Origin: Naasia lichenicola
Lineage (GTDB): Bacteria; Actinomycetota; Actinomycetes; Actinomycetales; Microbacteriaceae
Assembly (NCBI RefSeq): GCF_004801885.1
Contig: NZ_SSSM01000005.1
Location: 372,001-436,000, forward strand
Reading direction: 5' to 3'
DNA length: 64,000 nt
This document shows, in pieces, positions 1-7,540 of this stretch. The translations under genes were made by a program, and so were the position numbers. The first letter of the stretch is position 1, and each line of letters begins with the position of its first letter. Below the pieces are notes generated by a model. That model saw only the letters and a program-made list of their open reading frames with translations, searched no databases and was not told the DNA's origin.

Positions 1-322
1 GCCACGCCTCGATCAGACGGGGCTCGAGGAAGTCCCAGTAGTCGCCGAAGCGATCGTCGTACGAGTGCGTGATGCCCTTGAGCGTCTCGTAGCTGGCCCC
101 CTTGAAGCCGATCCGACTCCCCTCGCTGGAACGCACCGTGGTCGTCGCCTGGCGACGCTGGACGCGGCCCGTGTTGAAGGGCGGATCGAGGTAGACGATG
201 CGGAACGACTCGTCCGGCAGCAGGGCCGTGGCCGCCAGATTGTCGGCATGCACCACGAGGTCGGGGCCGTCGGGAGTCCAGAGAGCAGGTCTCGACTGCT
301 GGGTGACGCCGCTCTCGTCCAT
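1..322 (-). CDS. Site-specific DNA methyltransferase, N-terminal part (cut by window edge)
   Basis: Reading on the minus strand from the ATG at 322-320 gives an open frame that runs off the left edge, so only about 107 N-terminal residues are visible. Residues 46-52 read DPPFNTG, the motif IV (DPPY/F) catalytic loop of amino-methyltransferases that make N6-methyladenine or N4-methylcytosine. Just before it, residues 24-29 (VHADNL) look like the target/SAM-side start of the fold. The family is an S-adenosylmethionine-dependent DNA methylase. No restriction gene is visible on this side, so it could be a solitary methylase, but the upstream side of its neighbourhood lies outside the window. It is transcribed divergently from the RNA methyltransferase, with only 45 bp between the starts. 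Confidence 0.8.
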   Translation of the reverse strand, partial: MDESGVTQQSRPALWTPDGPDLVVHADNLAATALLPDESFRIVYLDPPFNTGRVQRRQATTTVRSSEGSRIGFKGASYETLKGITHSYDDRFGDYWDFLEPRLIEAW

Positions 323-367
323 CGTCGCGAGGTTAACAGGTCCGCGAACCGGCCCTAGCCTGGGGGC

Positions 368-1009
368 GTGGCCGATCCGTTCCCTCCCTCGACCCCGAGA
401 TCGCCGGAGCTGAGCACCAACGGGGTGGGCCCGTGGCCGGGCGAGTGGCCCACCGATCCGCGCTACGACCCGGAGCTGTTGGAGCGGGGCGACAGCCGCA
501 ACGTCGTCGACGAGTACCGGTACTGGACCGTCGAGGCGATCGTGGCGGATCTCGACCTGCGACGGCACCCGTTCTCGGTGGCGATCGAGAACTGGCAGCA
601 CGACATGAACATCGGGTCGATCGTGCGCAGTGCCAATGCGTTCCTCGCGGAGACGGTGCACATCGTGGGCCTCCGTCGCTGGAACAGGCGCGGCGCGATG
701 GTCACCGATCGGTATCAGCATGTGATCCACCACCCGACGGTCGAGGATCTCGTGACCTGGGCGCGGGAGCGGGACGTCCCGCTCGTCGGGATCGACAATC
801 GGCCCGGTTCGGTGCGGATCGAGACGACGCAGCTGCCCGAGCGCTGCATCCTGCTCTTCGGCAGCGAGGGCCCCGGTCTCACCGATGAGGCCATCGCCGC
901 CTGCAGCACGCTCGTGGAGATCGGCCAATACGGCTCGACGCGGTCGATCAACGCCTCCGCCGCAGCGGCGATCGTCATGCACACCTGGATCGAGCAGCAC
1001 GCCCTCTAA
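368..1009 (+). CDS. TrmH/SpoU-family RNA methyltransferase
   Basis: The 213-residue product carries the SpoU (SPOUT) methyltransferase fold, which transfers a methyl group from S-adenosylmethionine to a ribose 2'-OH in tRNA or rRNA. Motif 1 is visible near residue 80 (NIGSIVRSANAF, with the N..R pair). Motif 2 is LLFGSEGPGL near residue 160. Motif 3 is the knot-forming SINASAAAAIVMH near residue 195. It starts with GTG; no strong Shine-Dalgarno sequence is seen and the promoter must lie in the 45 bp shared with the divergent DNA methyltransferase. The length fits the stand-alone TrmH group without an L30e-like N-terminal domain. The exact RNA target cannot be told from sequence. Confidence 0.88.
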   Translation: MADPFPPSTPRSPELSTNGVGPWPGEWPTDPRYDPELLERGDSRNVVDEYRYWTVEAIVADLDLRRHPFSVAIENWQHDMNIGSIVRSANAFLAETVHIVGLRRWNRRGAMVTDRYQHVIHHPTVEDLVTWARERDVPLVGIDNRPGSVRIETTQLPERCILLFGSEGPGLTDEAIAACSTLVEIGQYGSTRSINASAAAAIVMHTWIEQHAL

Positions 1010-1064
1010 GCGGGGCGCGCTGCGGCTGCAACGACCGCGTGAGTGCCGCGGGGACGCCTCCGAC

Positions 1065-2957
1065 CTAGTTGCCGCCGATCGGGGACGGCTGCAGGTTGCC
1101 GAGGGTGCGGAAGGTGGCCTGCTTCGCGGCGCCGACCACGACCACGACGAGGGCGCCGACCAGCCAGAGCACGAGCGGGACCACCGCCGCCAGCACCGCT
1201 TGCGACGTGCCGCCGTAGAGGAGCTGACGTATGCCGCTCACGGAATAGCTCATCGGAAGCGCGCTGTGCAGAGCGGCCAGCGGTGCGGGCAGGGTCTGCC
1301 ACGGGAACGTGCCGCCCGCGGTGACCAGCTGGACGATCATCAGGATCAGCGCGACGAACTGCCCCGCGCCGCCGAGCCAGACGTTCAGCGCGAGGACGAT
1401 GGCGGCGAAGGTGAGGGAGACGAGCAGCATGAAGCCGAGCAGGCCGACCGCGTTGGCCGGCTCGAGGTGCAGGCCCAGGGTCGCGACGAGGAAGACGATG
1501 ACCATCTCCACGGCGCCGAGCATCGCAGGGGTCAGCCAGCCCGCGAGCGCCGTGCGGATCGGTCGACGGGCGGCGGTCAGCGCCTCCCGGGACAGCGGGC
1601 GGATGATGAGGAAGATCGCATAGATGCCGATCCACGCCGCGAGCGTGATGAAGAACGGGGCGAGGCCGGCGCCGTAGTTCTGCGCCTCGGTGATCGCCAC
1701 CTGCTCGACCTCGACGGGATCCGCGATCGCGGCCGCGGTCGTCGCTCGATCGCCCGCGGTGGTCGCGGGAACCTGTGCGACTCCGTTGGCGAGAGACGAA
1801 TCGAGCCGGCTGCTGCCGTCCGCGAGCTGCGCGGTGCCGTCGGACAGGCTGGCCGCTCCGCTCTGCAGCTGAGCTGCCCCATCGGCGAGGCCGACCGCGC
1901 CCGCGTCGGCCGCGGATACGGCGGAACTGAGATCGGCAGCGGCGGAGTCGAGCCGATCCGCGCCGGTGGCGACCTGCGCGGAGGCGGAGGTCAAGGTGCC
2001 GAGCCCCGAGGACAGCGCGCTCGACCCGGCGGAGGTCTGGGCGGCTGCGCTCGAGAGCGAATCGAGACCGGCGAGCAGAGGAGCGCTCTGCGATGAGGGG
2101 ACTCCGGCCGCGGTGAATGCGGCCGCGATCTGGGCGCGCAGCTGAGGCGCGGAGGAGGCGATCTGCGCGGTGCCGGCCGAGAGAGCGCTCGCCGAGTCGG
2201 CGGCGGTGGCCACGCCGGAGGCGACCTGGCCGGCACCCGCGGCCAGCGAAGAGGTGGAATCGGGCAGCGTCGCGACCTCGCCCTCGAGCTGGTCGAGCCC
2301 GTCTCGCAGGCTCACCGCCCCGGCGGAGAGGTCGCTGGTGCCGGAAGCGAGAGCGGAGGCGCCGTCGGCGGCGCTCGCGGCGCCGTCCGCCAGGCTGCTC
2401 GCGCCGGATCCGGCGTCGACGAGACCCGTCCGCACCTGGTCGACGGCCTCGAGCAGGGTCTGCGACGCCTGCTTCGCGACGGTCGACGCGAGAGCGTTGC
2501 GCGCCGTCGTGGCGGCCTGCTTGGCGAGCGTGGTGCTGAGGTAGCTGTTGGTGTCGTCGGTGGTGAGCACCATCTGCGCCGTGCTCGGGGAGTCCGAGTC
2601 GGCCGAGGTCAGGTCGGCGGAGAACGACTCGGGGAAGGTCAGTGCGAAGGCGTACGTCCCGTCCTCGACGCCGGAGTGCGCCGTGGCGTCGCTGTTCACG
2701 ATCACCCATCCGAAGGTGCCGTCGTCGATCAGCTCGTCGGCGACGTCCTGTCCGTAGTGCGCATCCGAGGTCCCCGAATCGTCGACGACGATCGCCGCGG
2801 GCACCTTGTCGAGATTGGCGTACGGATCCTGGTTGCCCCACAGGTAGAGGCCTCCGTAGAGCACGGGCACGAGCATGATCGCGCCGAGAGCGGCGCGGCC
2901 GAGCCGGGTCGAGGTGACGCGGGCGAGTTCCGCCCGCACGAGGGTGATGGCGCTCAT
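1065..2957 (-). CDS. YhgE/Pip-family membrane protein
   Basis: The 630-residue protein starts at MSAITLVRAEL, and its ATG overlaps the stop of the upstream gene (ATGA, 2954-2957). One N-terminal membrane segment (about residues 20-40) is followed by a long extracytoplasmic region full of short Ala/Ser/Gly/Leu/Asp repeats (SLADGAASAADGASALASG and similar), the helical heptad-like repeats of the Pip domain. The C-terminal third has five or six membrane segments, as in ABC-2-type permeases. Family members include the phage-infection protein and ESX/WXG-associated exporters. It forms an operon with a TetR regulator and a degenerate ABC ATPase-like gene, a common actinobacterial arrangement. The substrate is unknown. 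Confidence 0.85.
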   Translation of the reverse strand: MSAITLVRAELARVTSTRLGRAALGAIMLVPVLYGGLYLWGNQDPYANLDKVPAAIVVDDSGTSDAHYGQDVADELIDDGTFGWVIVNSDATAHSGVEDGTYAFALTFPESFSADLTSADSDSPSTAQMVLTTDDTNSYLSTTLAKQAATTARNALASTVAKQASQTLLEAVDQVRTGLVDAGSGASSLADGAASAADGASALASGTSDLSAGAVSLRDGLDQLEGEVATLPDSTSSLAAGAGQVASGVATAADSASALSAGTAQIASSAPQLRAQIAAAFTAAGVPSSQSAPLLAGLDSLSSAAAQTSAGSSALSSGLGTLTSASAQVATGADRLDSAAADLSSAVSAADAGAVGLADGAAQLQSGAASLSDGTAQLADGSSRLDSSLANGVAQVPATTAGDRATTAAAIADPVEVEQVAITEAQNYGAGLAPFFITLAAWIGIYAIFLIIRPLSREALTAARRPIRTALAGWLTPAMLGAVEMVIVFLVATLGLHLEPANAVGLLGFMLLVSLTFAAIVLALNVWLGGAGQFVALILMIVQLVTAGGTFPWQTLPAPLAALHSALPMSYSVSGIRQLLYGGTSQAVLAAVVPLVLWLVGALVVVVVGAAKQATFRTLGNLQPSPIGGN

Positions 2958-3649
2958 CGCGTCCTTCCGAGCTGTATGTCGAGCGTGTCGCCCGCGCGGT
3001 CGCCGAAGACGTCGGATCCAGGATCCGCCGTGTCGGTGAGCGCCGCGTCGCGGGCGCCGAGCGAGACGAGCTCGTCGGCGGTGGGTGCGTCGGTGATGAC
3101 GCCGACCAGCAGGCCGCGGTCCACCTGTACCTCCAGGGCGGGCAGCCACAGCGCGGGGTCGCCGCCATGTCGATGGGGTGCGACGAGGACGAGCGCGGCG
3201 ATGCCGGGGCGGGAGGCGGCGAGGTCGATGAGCAGCGCGATCCGCTGCTCCGGGGCGAGCGACTCGACGAGATCTGCGGCTCGCGCCTTCAGACCGTGGC
3301 GATCGAGCACGCGCATCGCGTCGGGGCGCCGCGAGCGGTGACCGCCGAGGGCGAGCTCGGTCGCGACGGCGCGGTGCAGCGCGACGCCCGCCGGCGGCTC
3401 GGCGATCCCGGGGGCGTCGACGACGGCCACCAGCTTGCGCAGGCCGCGGGGGTCTCGGCGCCCGTCGAGGAGCACCTCGCCGGATGTCGGCTTCATCCGA
3501 CCGCCGAGGAGGAGGCCGAGGCGCGTGGGGCGCGCGGTGCCGGTGGTGCGGATCACGCCGACGGCTCCGGATTCGAGAGTCATGGAGAGCGGTGGCAGGG
3601 CCGCCGAGGCGCCGGCCCCGATCGCTGCGTTCTTGAGCTGGATCCTCAT
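2954..3649 (-). CDS. ABC-type ATPase-like protein lacking Walker A (pseudo-ATPase)
   Basis: The 231-residue product aligns by eye with ABC transporter nucleotide-binding domains: a core LLLGGRMKPTSGEVLLDGR (about 47-65) sits where ABC proteins read L.G...P.SGEV..DG. The P-loop before it, expected as GxxGxGKS/T, reads RTTGTARPTRLG, without the lysine. The signature LSGGQ is replaced by LAPEQR and the Walker B stretch by LVLVAPH without the D-E pair. ATP hydrolysis is therefore unlikely. It overlaps its neighbours by ATGA on both sides (3646-3649 and 2954-2957), so it is translationally coupled between TetR and YhgE/Pip. It probably acts as a structural partner of that membrane protein (inference). 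Confidence 0.7.
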   Translation of the reverse strand: MRIQLKNAAIGAGASAALPPLSMTLESGAVGVIRTTGTARPTRLGLLLGGRMKPTSGEVLLDGRRDPRGLRKLVAVVDAPGIAEPPAGVALHRAVATELALGGHRSRRPDAMRVLDRHGLKARAADLVESLAPEQRIALLIDLAASRPGIAALVLVAPHRHGGDPALWLPALEVQVDRGLLVGVITDAPTADELVSLGARDAALTDTADPGSDVFGDRAGDTLDIQLGRTR

Positions 3650-4278
3650 CGGGTGGGCCCCGCCAGCTCGGGCGCCGACGCTGCGACGGCGGCCGCCTCA
3701 GAGGCGCTGAGGCCCAGCATGCCGAAGACCATCGCGATGACCAGGCGGTGGCCGGTGGCGGTGTCGAACTTCCAGCGGGCGCTCTCGTCGAGCACGCCGA
3801 GCGCCGCGTTCTCCACCAGATTCGCGAGCACTCCGGGCTGGACGTCGCGACGGACCGTGCCCAGGTCCTGGGCTTCGGTCACTGCGGTCAGCACGCGCAG
3901 CCGCAGTCCGGCGAGGGCGGCGGCGGTGGTGCGCGCGAACGGCCCGCGTGCGGCGAGGACCGCCATCACGCGGATGTCGGCGACCTCCCGCCAGAGCCCC
4001 GCGGCGATGATGCCCAGCCTCACGAGCGGATCCTCGTGATCGACCGAGCCGACCGCTGCGGCCACCCGGGCGGCGCCGTTCGCGATCAGCTCGCGGACGA
4101 GCTCATCCCTGCTGGCGAAGTGGCCGTACAGCGAACGGCGGGTGAGTCCCGCTTCGGCGGCGATGGCCTCGAGGCCCGCATCGGGGTCGGCGTTGAGGAC
4201 GATGCGCGCGGCATCCAGGATGGCGGCGCGGTTCTCCACGGCGTCTCGGCGGAGGGGACGCGCTGCGGTGTCGGACAT
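3646..4278 (-). CDS. TetR/AcrR-family transcriptional regulator
   Basis: The 210-residue protein has an N-terminal TetR helix-turn-helix: ENRAAILDAARIVLNADPD, then LEAIAAEAGLTRRSLYGHF at about residues 32-50. The C-terminal ligand domain is not recognisable. The start was set at MSDTAARPLRR (ATG 4278) because a promoter and a perfect palindrome lie directly upstream; a longer frame reaches 4416 but would run through them and into purA. It is first gene of a three-gene operon with the ABC-like and YhgE/Pip genes. The operator covering its own -35 implies autorepression. Confidence 0.9.
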   Translation of the reverse strand: MSDTAARPLRRDAVENRAAILDAARIVLNADPDAGLEAIAAEAGLTRRSLYGHFASRDELVRELIANGAARVAAAVGSVDHEDPLVRLGIIAAGLWREVADIRVMAVLAARGPFARTTAAALAGLRLRVLTAVTEAQDLGTVRRDVQPGVLANLVENAALGVLDESARWKFDTATGHRLVIAMVFGMLGLSASEAAAVAASAPELAGPTR

Positions 4279-4285
4279 GTCCTCG

Positions 4286-4314
4286 ATCGTACTAACTTGC
4301 ACAGCGCTGTGCAA
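4286..4314 (-). promoter_or_regulatory. Promoter of the TetR-ABC-YhgE/Pip operon
   Basis: On the minus strand TTGCAC (4309-4314) and TACGAT (4286-4291) are separated by exactly 17 bp, a good sigma-70-type pair. The -10 lies 7 bp before the ATG of the TetR gene, so the transcript should be essentially leaderless. The -35 hexamer lies inside the palindromic operator. Confidence 0.65.
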
Positions 4315-4317
4315 GTT
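4294..4317. promoter_or_regulatory. 24-bp perfect palindrome, TetR operator
   Basis: The half site AACTTGCACAGC is followed immediately by its exact reverse complement, giving a 24-bp perfect palindrome between the divergent TetR gene and purA. TetR proteins bind such palindromes as dimers. It covers the -35 of the TetR promoter and lies 46 bp before the purA start, so it may also touch purA expression. Confidence 0.85.
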
Positions 4318-4363
4318 GTCGGACCGATAGGCTGGTGATCGCTTCGGAGGAAAGGAAACCGCC

Positions 4364-5650
4364 ATGCCCGCGGTCGTTCTGATCGGCGCCCAATGGGGCG
4401 ATGAAGGCAAGGGCAAGGCGACCGACCTGCTCGGCAGCCGCGTCGACTACGTCGTCAAATTCAATGGCGGCAACAACGCGGGCCACACCGTGGTCGTCGG
4501 CGATGAGAAGTACGCCCTGCACCTGCTTCCCTCGGGAATCCTCAGCCCCGGCGTCATCCCGGTCATCGCGAACGGCGTGGTGGTGGACATCGAGGTGCTC
4601 TTCAACGAGCTGGACGCCCTCAGCGCCCGTGGCGTCGACGTCTCGCGCCTGCTGCTCAGCGCCAATGCGCACGTCATCACCGCCTACCACCGCACCCTCG
4701 ACCGGGTCACCGAGCGCTTCCTCGGCAAGCGCCAGATCGGCACGACCGGCCGCGGCATCGGCCCGACCTACGCCGACAAGATCAACCGGGTCGGCATCCG
4801 CGTGCAGGACCTGTTCGACGAGGGCATCCTGCGTCAGAAGGTCGAGGGCGCGCTCGATCTCAAGAACCACCTGCTGGTGAAGGTCTACAACCGCCGCTCG
4901 ATGTCCGCCGACGAGATCGTCGACGACCTCCTCGCCTACACCGACCGGCTCCGCCCCATGGTCGCCGACACCTCGCTCGTGCTGAACCGTGCGCTCGACG
5001 ACGGCAGGACCGTGCTCTTCGAGGGTGGCCAGGCCACGATGCTCGACGTCGATCACGGGACCTATCCCTTCGTCACCTCCTCCAACGCCACCAGCGGCGG
5101 GGCGTCGACCGGCTCCGGTGTCGCCCCCGGCCGTCTGGATCGCGTCATCGCGGTCGTGAAGGCCTACACGACCCGCGTGGGTGCTGGTCCGTTCCCGACC
5201 GAGCTGAACGACGAGTCGGGGGAGTGGCTGCGCGGCCGCGGCTTCGAATTCGGCACCACCACCGGGCGCCCCCGGCGCACGGGCTGGTACGACGCTCCGA
5301 TCGCCCGCTACAGCACCCGCATCAACGGCGTCACGGACTTCGTGCTCACCAAGCTCGACGTGCTGACCGGGCTCGAGACCATCCCGGTCGCCGTCGCCTA
5401 CGACGTCGACGGCACGCGGGTCGATGAGGTGCCGGTGTCGCAGTCCGACTTCCATCACGCGGTACCGATCTACGAGGAGCTCCCGGGCTGGCAGGAGGAC
5501 ATCTCCGGCGCGCGCACCTTCGAGGATCTGCCGCCGGCGGCGCAGGCCTACGTGCTGGCGCTCGAAGAGCTCTCGGGCGCACGGATCTCGGCGATCGGCG
5601 TCGGCCCCGACCGCGAGGCGATCGTCGTCCGCCACGATCTGCTGGGCTGA
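4364..5650 (+). CDS. purA: Adenylosuccinate synthase
   Basis: The 428-residue enzyme makes adenylosuccinate from IMP, aspartate and GTP, the first committed step to AMP. The N-terminus has the GTP-binding P-loop-like [11 protein letters not shown] (residues 8-18, catalytic Asp13 of the family). [10 protein letters not shown] (about 126-135), [20 protein letters not shown] (about 222) and TTTGRPRR (about 303) are all hallmark segments. The length matches bacterial PurA. GGAGGAAAGG (4346-4355) is a strong ribosome binding site for the ATG. It is divergent from the TetR operon and is followed by a GNAT gene. Confidence 0.97.
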   Translation: MPAVVLIGAQWGDEGKGKATDLLGSRVDYVVKFNGGNNAGHTVVVGDEKYALHLLPSGILSPGVIPVIANGVVVDIEVLFNELDALSARGVDVSRLLLSANAHVITAYHRTLDRVTERFLGKRQIGTTGRGIGPTYADKINRVGIRVQDLFDEGILRQKVEGALDLKNHLLVKVYNRRSMSADEIVDDLLAYTDRLRPMVADTSLVLNRALDDGRTVLFEGGQATMLDVDHGTYPFVTSSNATSGGASTGSGVAPGRLDRVIAVVKAYTTRVGAGPFPTELNDESGEWLRGRGFEFGTTTGRPRRTGWYDAPIARYSTRINGVTDFVLTKLDVLTGLETIPVAVAYDVDGTRVDEVPVSQSDFHHAVPIYEELPGWQEDISGARTFEDLPPAAQAYVLALEELSGARISAIGVGPDREAIVVRHDLLG

Positions 5651-5736
5651 ATCCACCGCACAGCGGCAACTCGGTGGGCTGGTCGACTGCCGAGCGTGGT
5701 CTCGGTTCGACGTGGGTCCATCCGGGATGGGACGAT

Positions 5737-6378
5737 GTGTCGGTGACCGCGGTGCAACCAGACCCCCAGGTACTCGAGGGCCGATTCATCCGTCTCGTCC
5801 CGCAGACGAAGGAGATGCTCCCCGAGCTCTTCGACGTGCTGGGCTCGGAGGTCGTCTTCCAAGGCGGCTGGGGCGGAGGACCTGCGGGATACACCACCAC
5901 CCGCGAGCAGTTCGTCGAATTCGGCGAGCAGTACTTCGCCTGGGACACCGGCATCCCGTTCGCGGTGCAGATCATCGGCGGACCCGATGATGGCCGCATC
6001 GTCGGCACGACCACCCTCGGCGACTTCGAGCCGGCCGTGGAGCACGCCCACATCGGATGGACCGCGTATGCGCCATCGGTCTGGGGCACGGCGGTCAATC
6101 CCGAGGCGAAGCTCCTGCTCCTCGGTCTCGCCTTCGACAGCGGATTCGGTCGCGTCAAGATCCAGGCCGATGTGCGCAACACCCGCTCGCGGGCGGCCAT
6201 CGCCGGACTCGGCGCCACCTTCGAGGGCATCGCGCGTCGTGATCGGCAGCGCGCCGACGGGACCTGGCGTGACTCGGCGGTCTTCTCGGTGATCGTCGAC
6301 GACTGGCCCCGAGTGAAGGCCGGGCTCGAAGAGCGCGTCGCCCGTCACAGCGAGCCGGTGCGGCTCGGTCAGGTCTGA
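5737..6378 (+). CDS. GNAT-family N-acetyltransferase
   Basis: The protein is about 213 residues from the GTG at 5737 (VSVTAVQPDPQVLEGRFIRL). It resembles the RimJ/RimL-like GNAT group: a first strand LEGRFIRLVP, a central strand GRIVGTTTLGDF, and a late segment KIQADVRNTRSRAAIAGLGATFEG, which matches the usual 'N..S..a..klGF' helix near the acetyl-CoA end. A longer reading from ATG 5674 would add 21 residues, but they look like untranslated leader. The substrate is unknown. It sits between purA and chorismate mutase in the same direction. Confidence 0.82.
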   Translation: MSVTAVQPDPQVLEGRFIRLVPQTKEMLPELFDVLGSEVVFQGGWGGGPAGYTTTREQFVEFGEQYFAWDTGIPFAVQIIGGPDDGRIVGTTTLGDFEPAVEHAHIGWTAYAPSVWGTAVNPEAKLLLLGLAFDSGFGRVKIQADVRNTRSRAAIAGLGATFEGIARRDRQRADGTWRDSAVFSVIVDDWPRVKAGLEERVARHSEPVRLGQV

Positions 6379-6453
6379 AGCACCCGGGCCGGCGGCCGGT
6401 CTGAATCTCCCAGGGCCCCGATCGCCCGAAGCCGCAGGCCGTAGGGTCGGATC

Positions 6454-6774
6454 ATGAGTCTCAGCGACAGCCCGCTCGACGCCGCCGACCAGGCGGCGCT
6501 CGACGAGCTCCTCGATTTGCGTCAGAGCATCGACAACGTCGACGCCGCCCTCGTCCATCTGCTCGCGGAGCGCTTCCGGTTCACCCAGAAGGTCGGCGAG
6601 CTGAAGGCCGTGCACGGGCTGCCCGCCTCCGATCCCGATCGCGAGCGCCAGCAGACCAAGCGCCTGCGCGATCTGGCGGAGAGCGCGAAGCTCGATCCCG
6701 CGTTCGCGGAGAAGTGGTTCAACTTCGTCGTCGCCGAGGTCATCCACCATCACGAGGCGATCCGCGGCTCCTAG
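6454..6774 (+). CDS. Chorismate mutase, AroQ class
   Basis: The 106-residue all-helical protein matches AroQ chorismate mutases, which convert chorismate to prephenate for Phe and Tyr synthesis. The first helix LRQSIDNVDAALVHLLAERF holds the arginine and the Asp-Leu pattern of the active site, followed by KVGELKA and a DPDRERQQTKRL segment with the catalytic-side Arg/Glu. The C-terminal FNFVVAEVIHHHEAI closes the fold. No signal peptide is seen, so it is cytoplasmic. It is a monofunctional domain with no fused prephenate dehydratase or DAHP synthase. Confidence 0.9.
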   Translation: MSLSDSPLDAADQAALDELLDLRQSIDNVDAALVHLLAERFRFTQKVGELKAVHGLPASDPDRERQQTKRLRDLAESAKLDPAFAEKWFNFVVAEVIHHHEAIRGS

Positions 6775-6813
6775 CTCCGTCCGAGCCGCCGCGGGTGGCG
6801 CCGCCGCGAGCAT

Positions 6814-6855
6814 TTGCCATTCCCTTAGTCCATCCCGTATATTCCAACTGGAATA
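6814..6855 (+). promoter_or_regulatory. Promoter and palindromic operator of the PadR-MFS operon
   Basis: TTGCCA (6814-6819) and TATATT (6838-6843) are spaced 18 bp and form a plausible promoter. A 16-bp palindrome, TATTCCA-AC-TGGAATA (6840-6855), overlaps the -10. This is where an autoregulating PadR dimer would bind to shut off itself and the efflux pump. The leader to the GTG at 6905 would be about 55 nt. Confidence 0.75.
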
Positions 6856-6904
6856 ATCAAGTCGGGAGTCTTCCCGCGTCCTCCGTTCGACGGGAAGCAC
6901 GCAC

Positions 6905-7540
6905 GTGTCCGAGCTCAAGCCGCTGGAGACCGCTGTGCTGTCGGTCCTCCATGAGCGGCCGATGCATCCCTACGAGATGTACCAGCTGCTGGTCGCCCGA
7001 GCCGAGGACCGGCTCGTCAAGATCCGGCCGGGCTCGCTCTATCACGCGGTCGTCCGGCTGGCCGATCGCGGGCTGCTCGCCGAGGTCGGACGCGATCGCG
7101 AAGGCAATCGGCCGGAGCGCACGACGTACTCCCTCACCGAGGCCGGCCGCACAGCCCTCGTCGACTGGGTCGAGACCCGCCTCTCGGTGCCGACCAACGA
7201 GTACCCCGAGTTCCCGGTGGCCGTGGCCCAGATGCACAACCTGCCCGAAGGCGAGGTCGTGCAGGTCCTCGACCGTCGGCTCGTCGCCCTGCGCGCCGAG
7301 CTGGACTTCCACGGCGAGCTCATCGCGGCGCACACCGCGATCGAGCTGCACGAGCCCTACTGGCTCGACACCCGCTACCAGCACGCCATGCTCGCCGCTC
7401 AGATCCACTGGATCGAGCAGCTGCTCGACGATCTCAGGTCCGGCCGTCTCGTCTGGCAGGACCCCCAGCACCAGGTCGATCACGCCGAGACCGGCAGGCA
7501 CGACATCTCCGACATCGCTCACGAAGGAGCATCCGCATGA
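6905..7540 (+). CDS. PadR-family transcriptional regulator
   Basis: The 211-residue protein opens with the PadR winged helix: LETAVLSVLHERPMHPYEMYQLL, then VKIRPGSLYHAVVRLADRGLL and RTTYSLTEAGR. A Vir_act_alpha_C-type helical tail follows (LRAELDFHGELIAAHTAIELH). PadR proteins repress adjacent efflux genes until an inducer binds. It starts with GTG; a weak CGGGAAG sits upstream. The stop overlaps the MFS start (ATGA, 7537-7540), so the two are translationally coupled and presumably repressor and drug pump. Confidence 0.92.
   Translation: MSELKPLETAVLSVLHERPMHPYEMYQLLVARAEDRLVKIRPGSLYHAVVRLADRGLLAEVGRDREGNRPERTTYSLTEAGRTALVDWVETRLSVPTNEYPEFPVAVAQMHNLPEGEVVQVLDRRLVALRAELDFHGELIAAHTAIELHEPYWLDTRYQHAMLAAQIHWIEQLLDDLRSGRLVWQDPQHQVDHAETGRHDISDIAHEGASA

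Noticed and set aside
1006-3168. 720-residue Arg-rich frame overlapping YhgE/Pip
   Set aside because: It shares the strand but is in another frame; it is low-complexity Arg/Pro/Ala and typical of GC-rich shadow reading.
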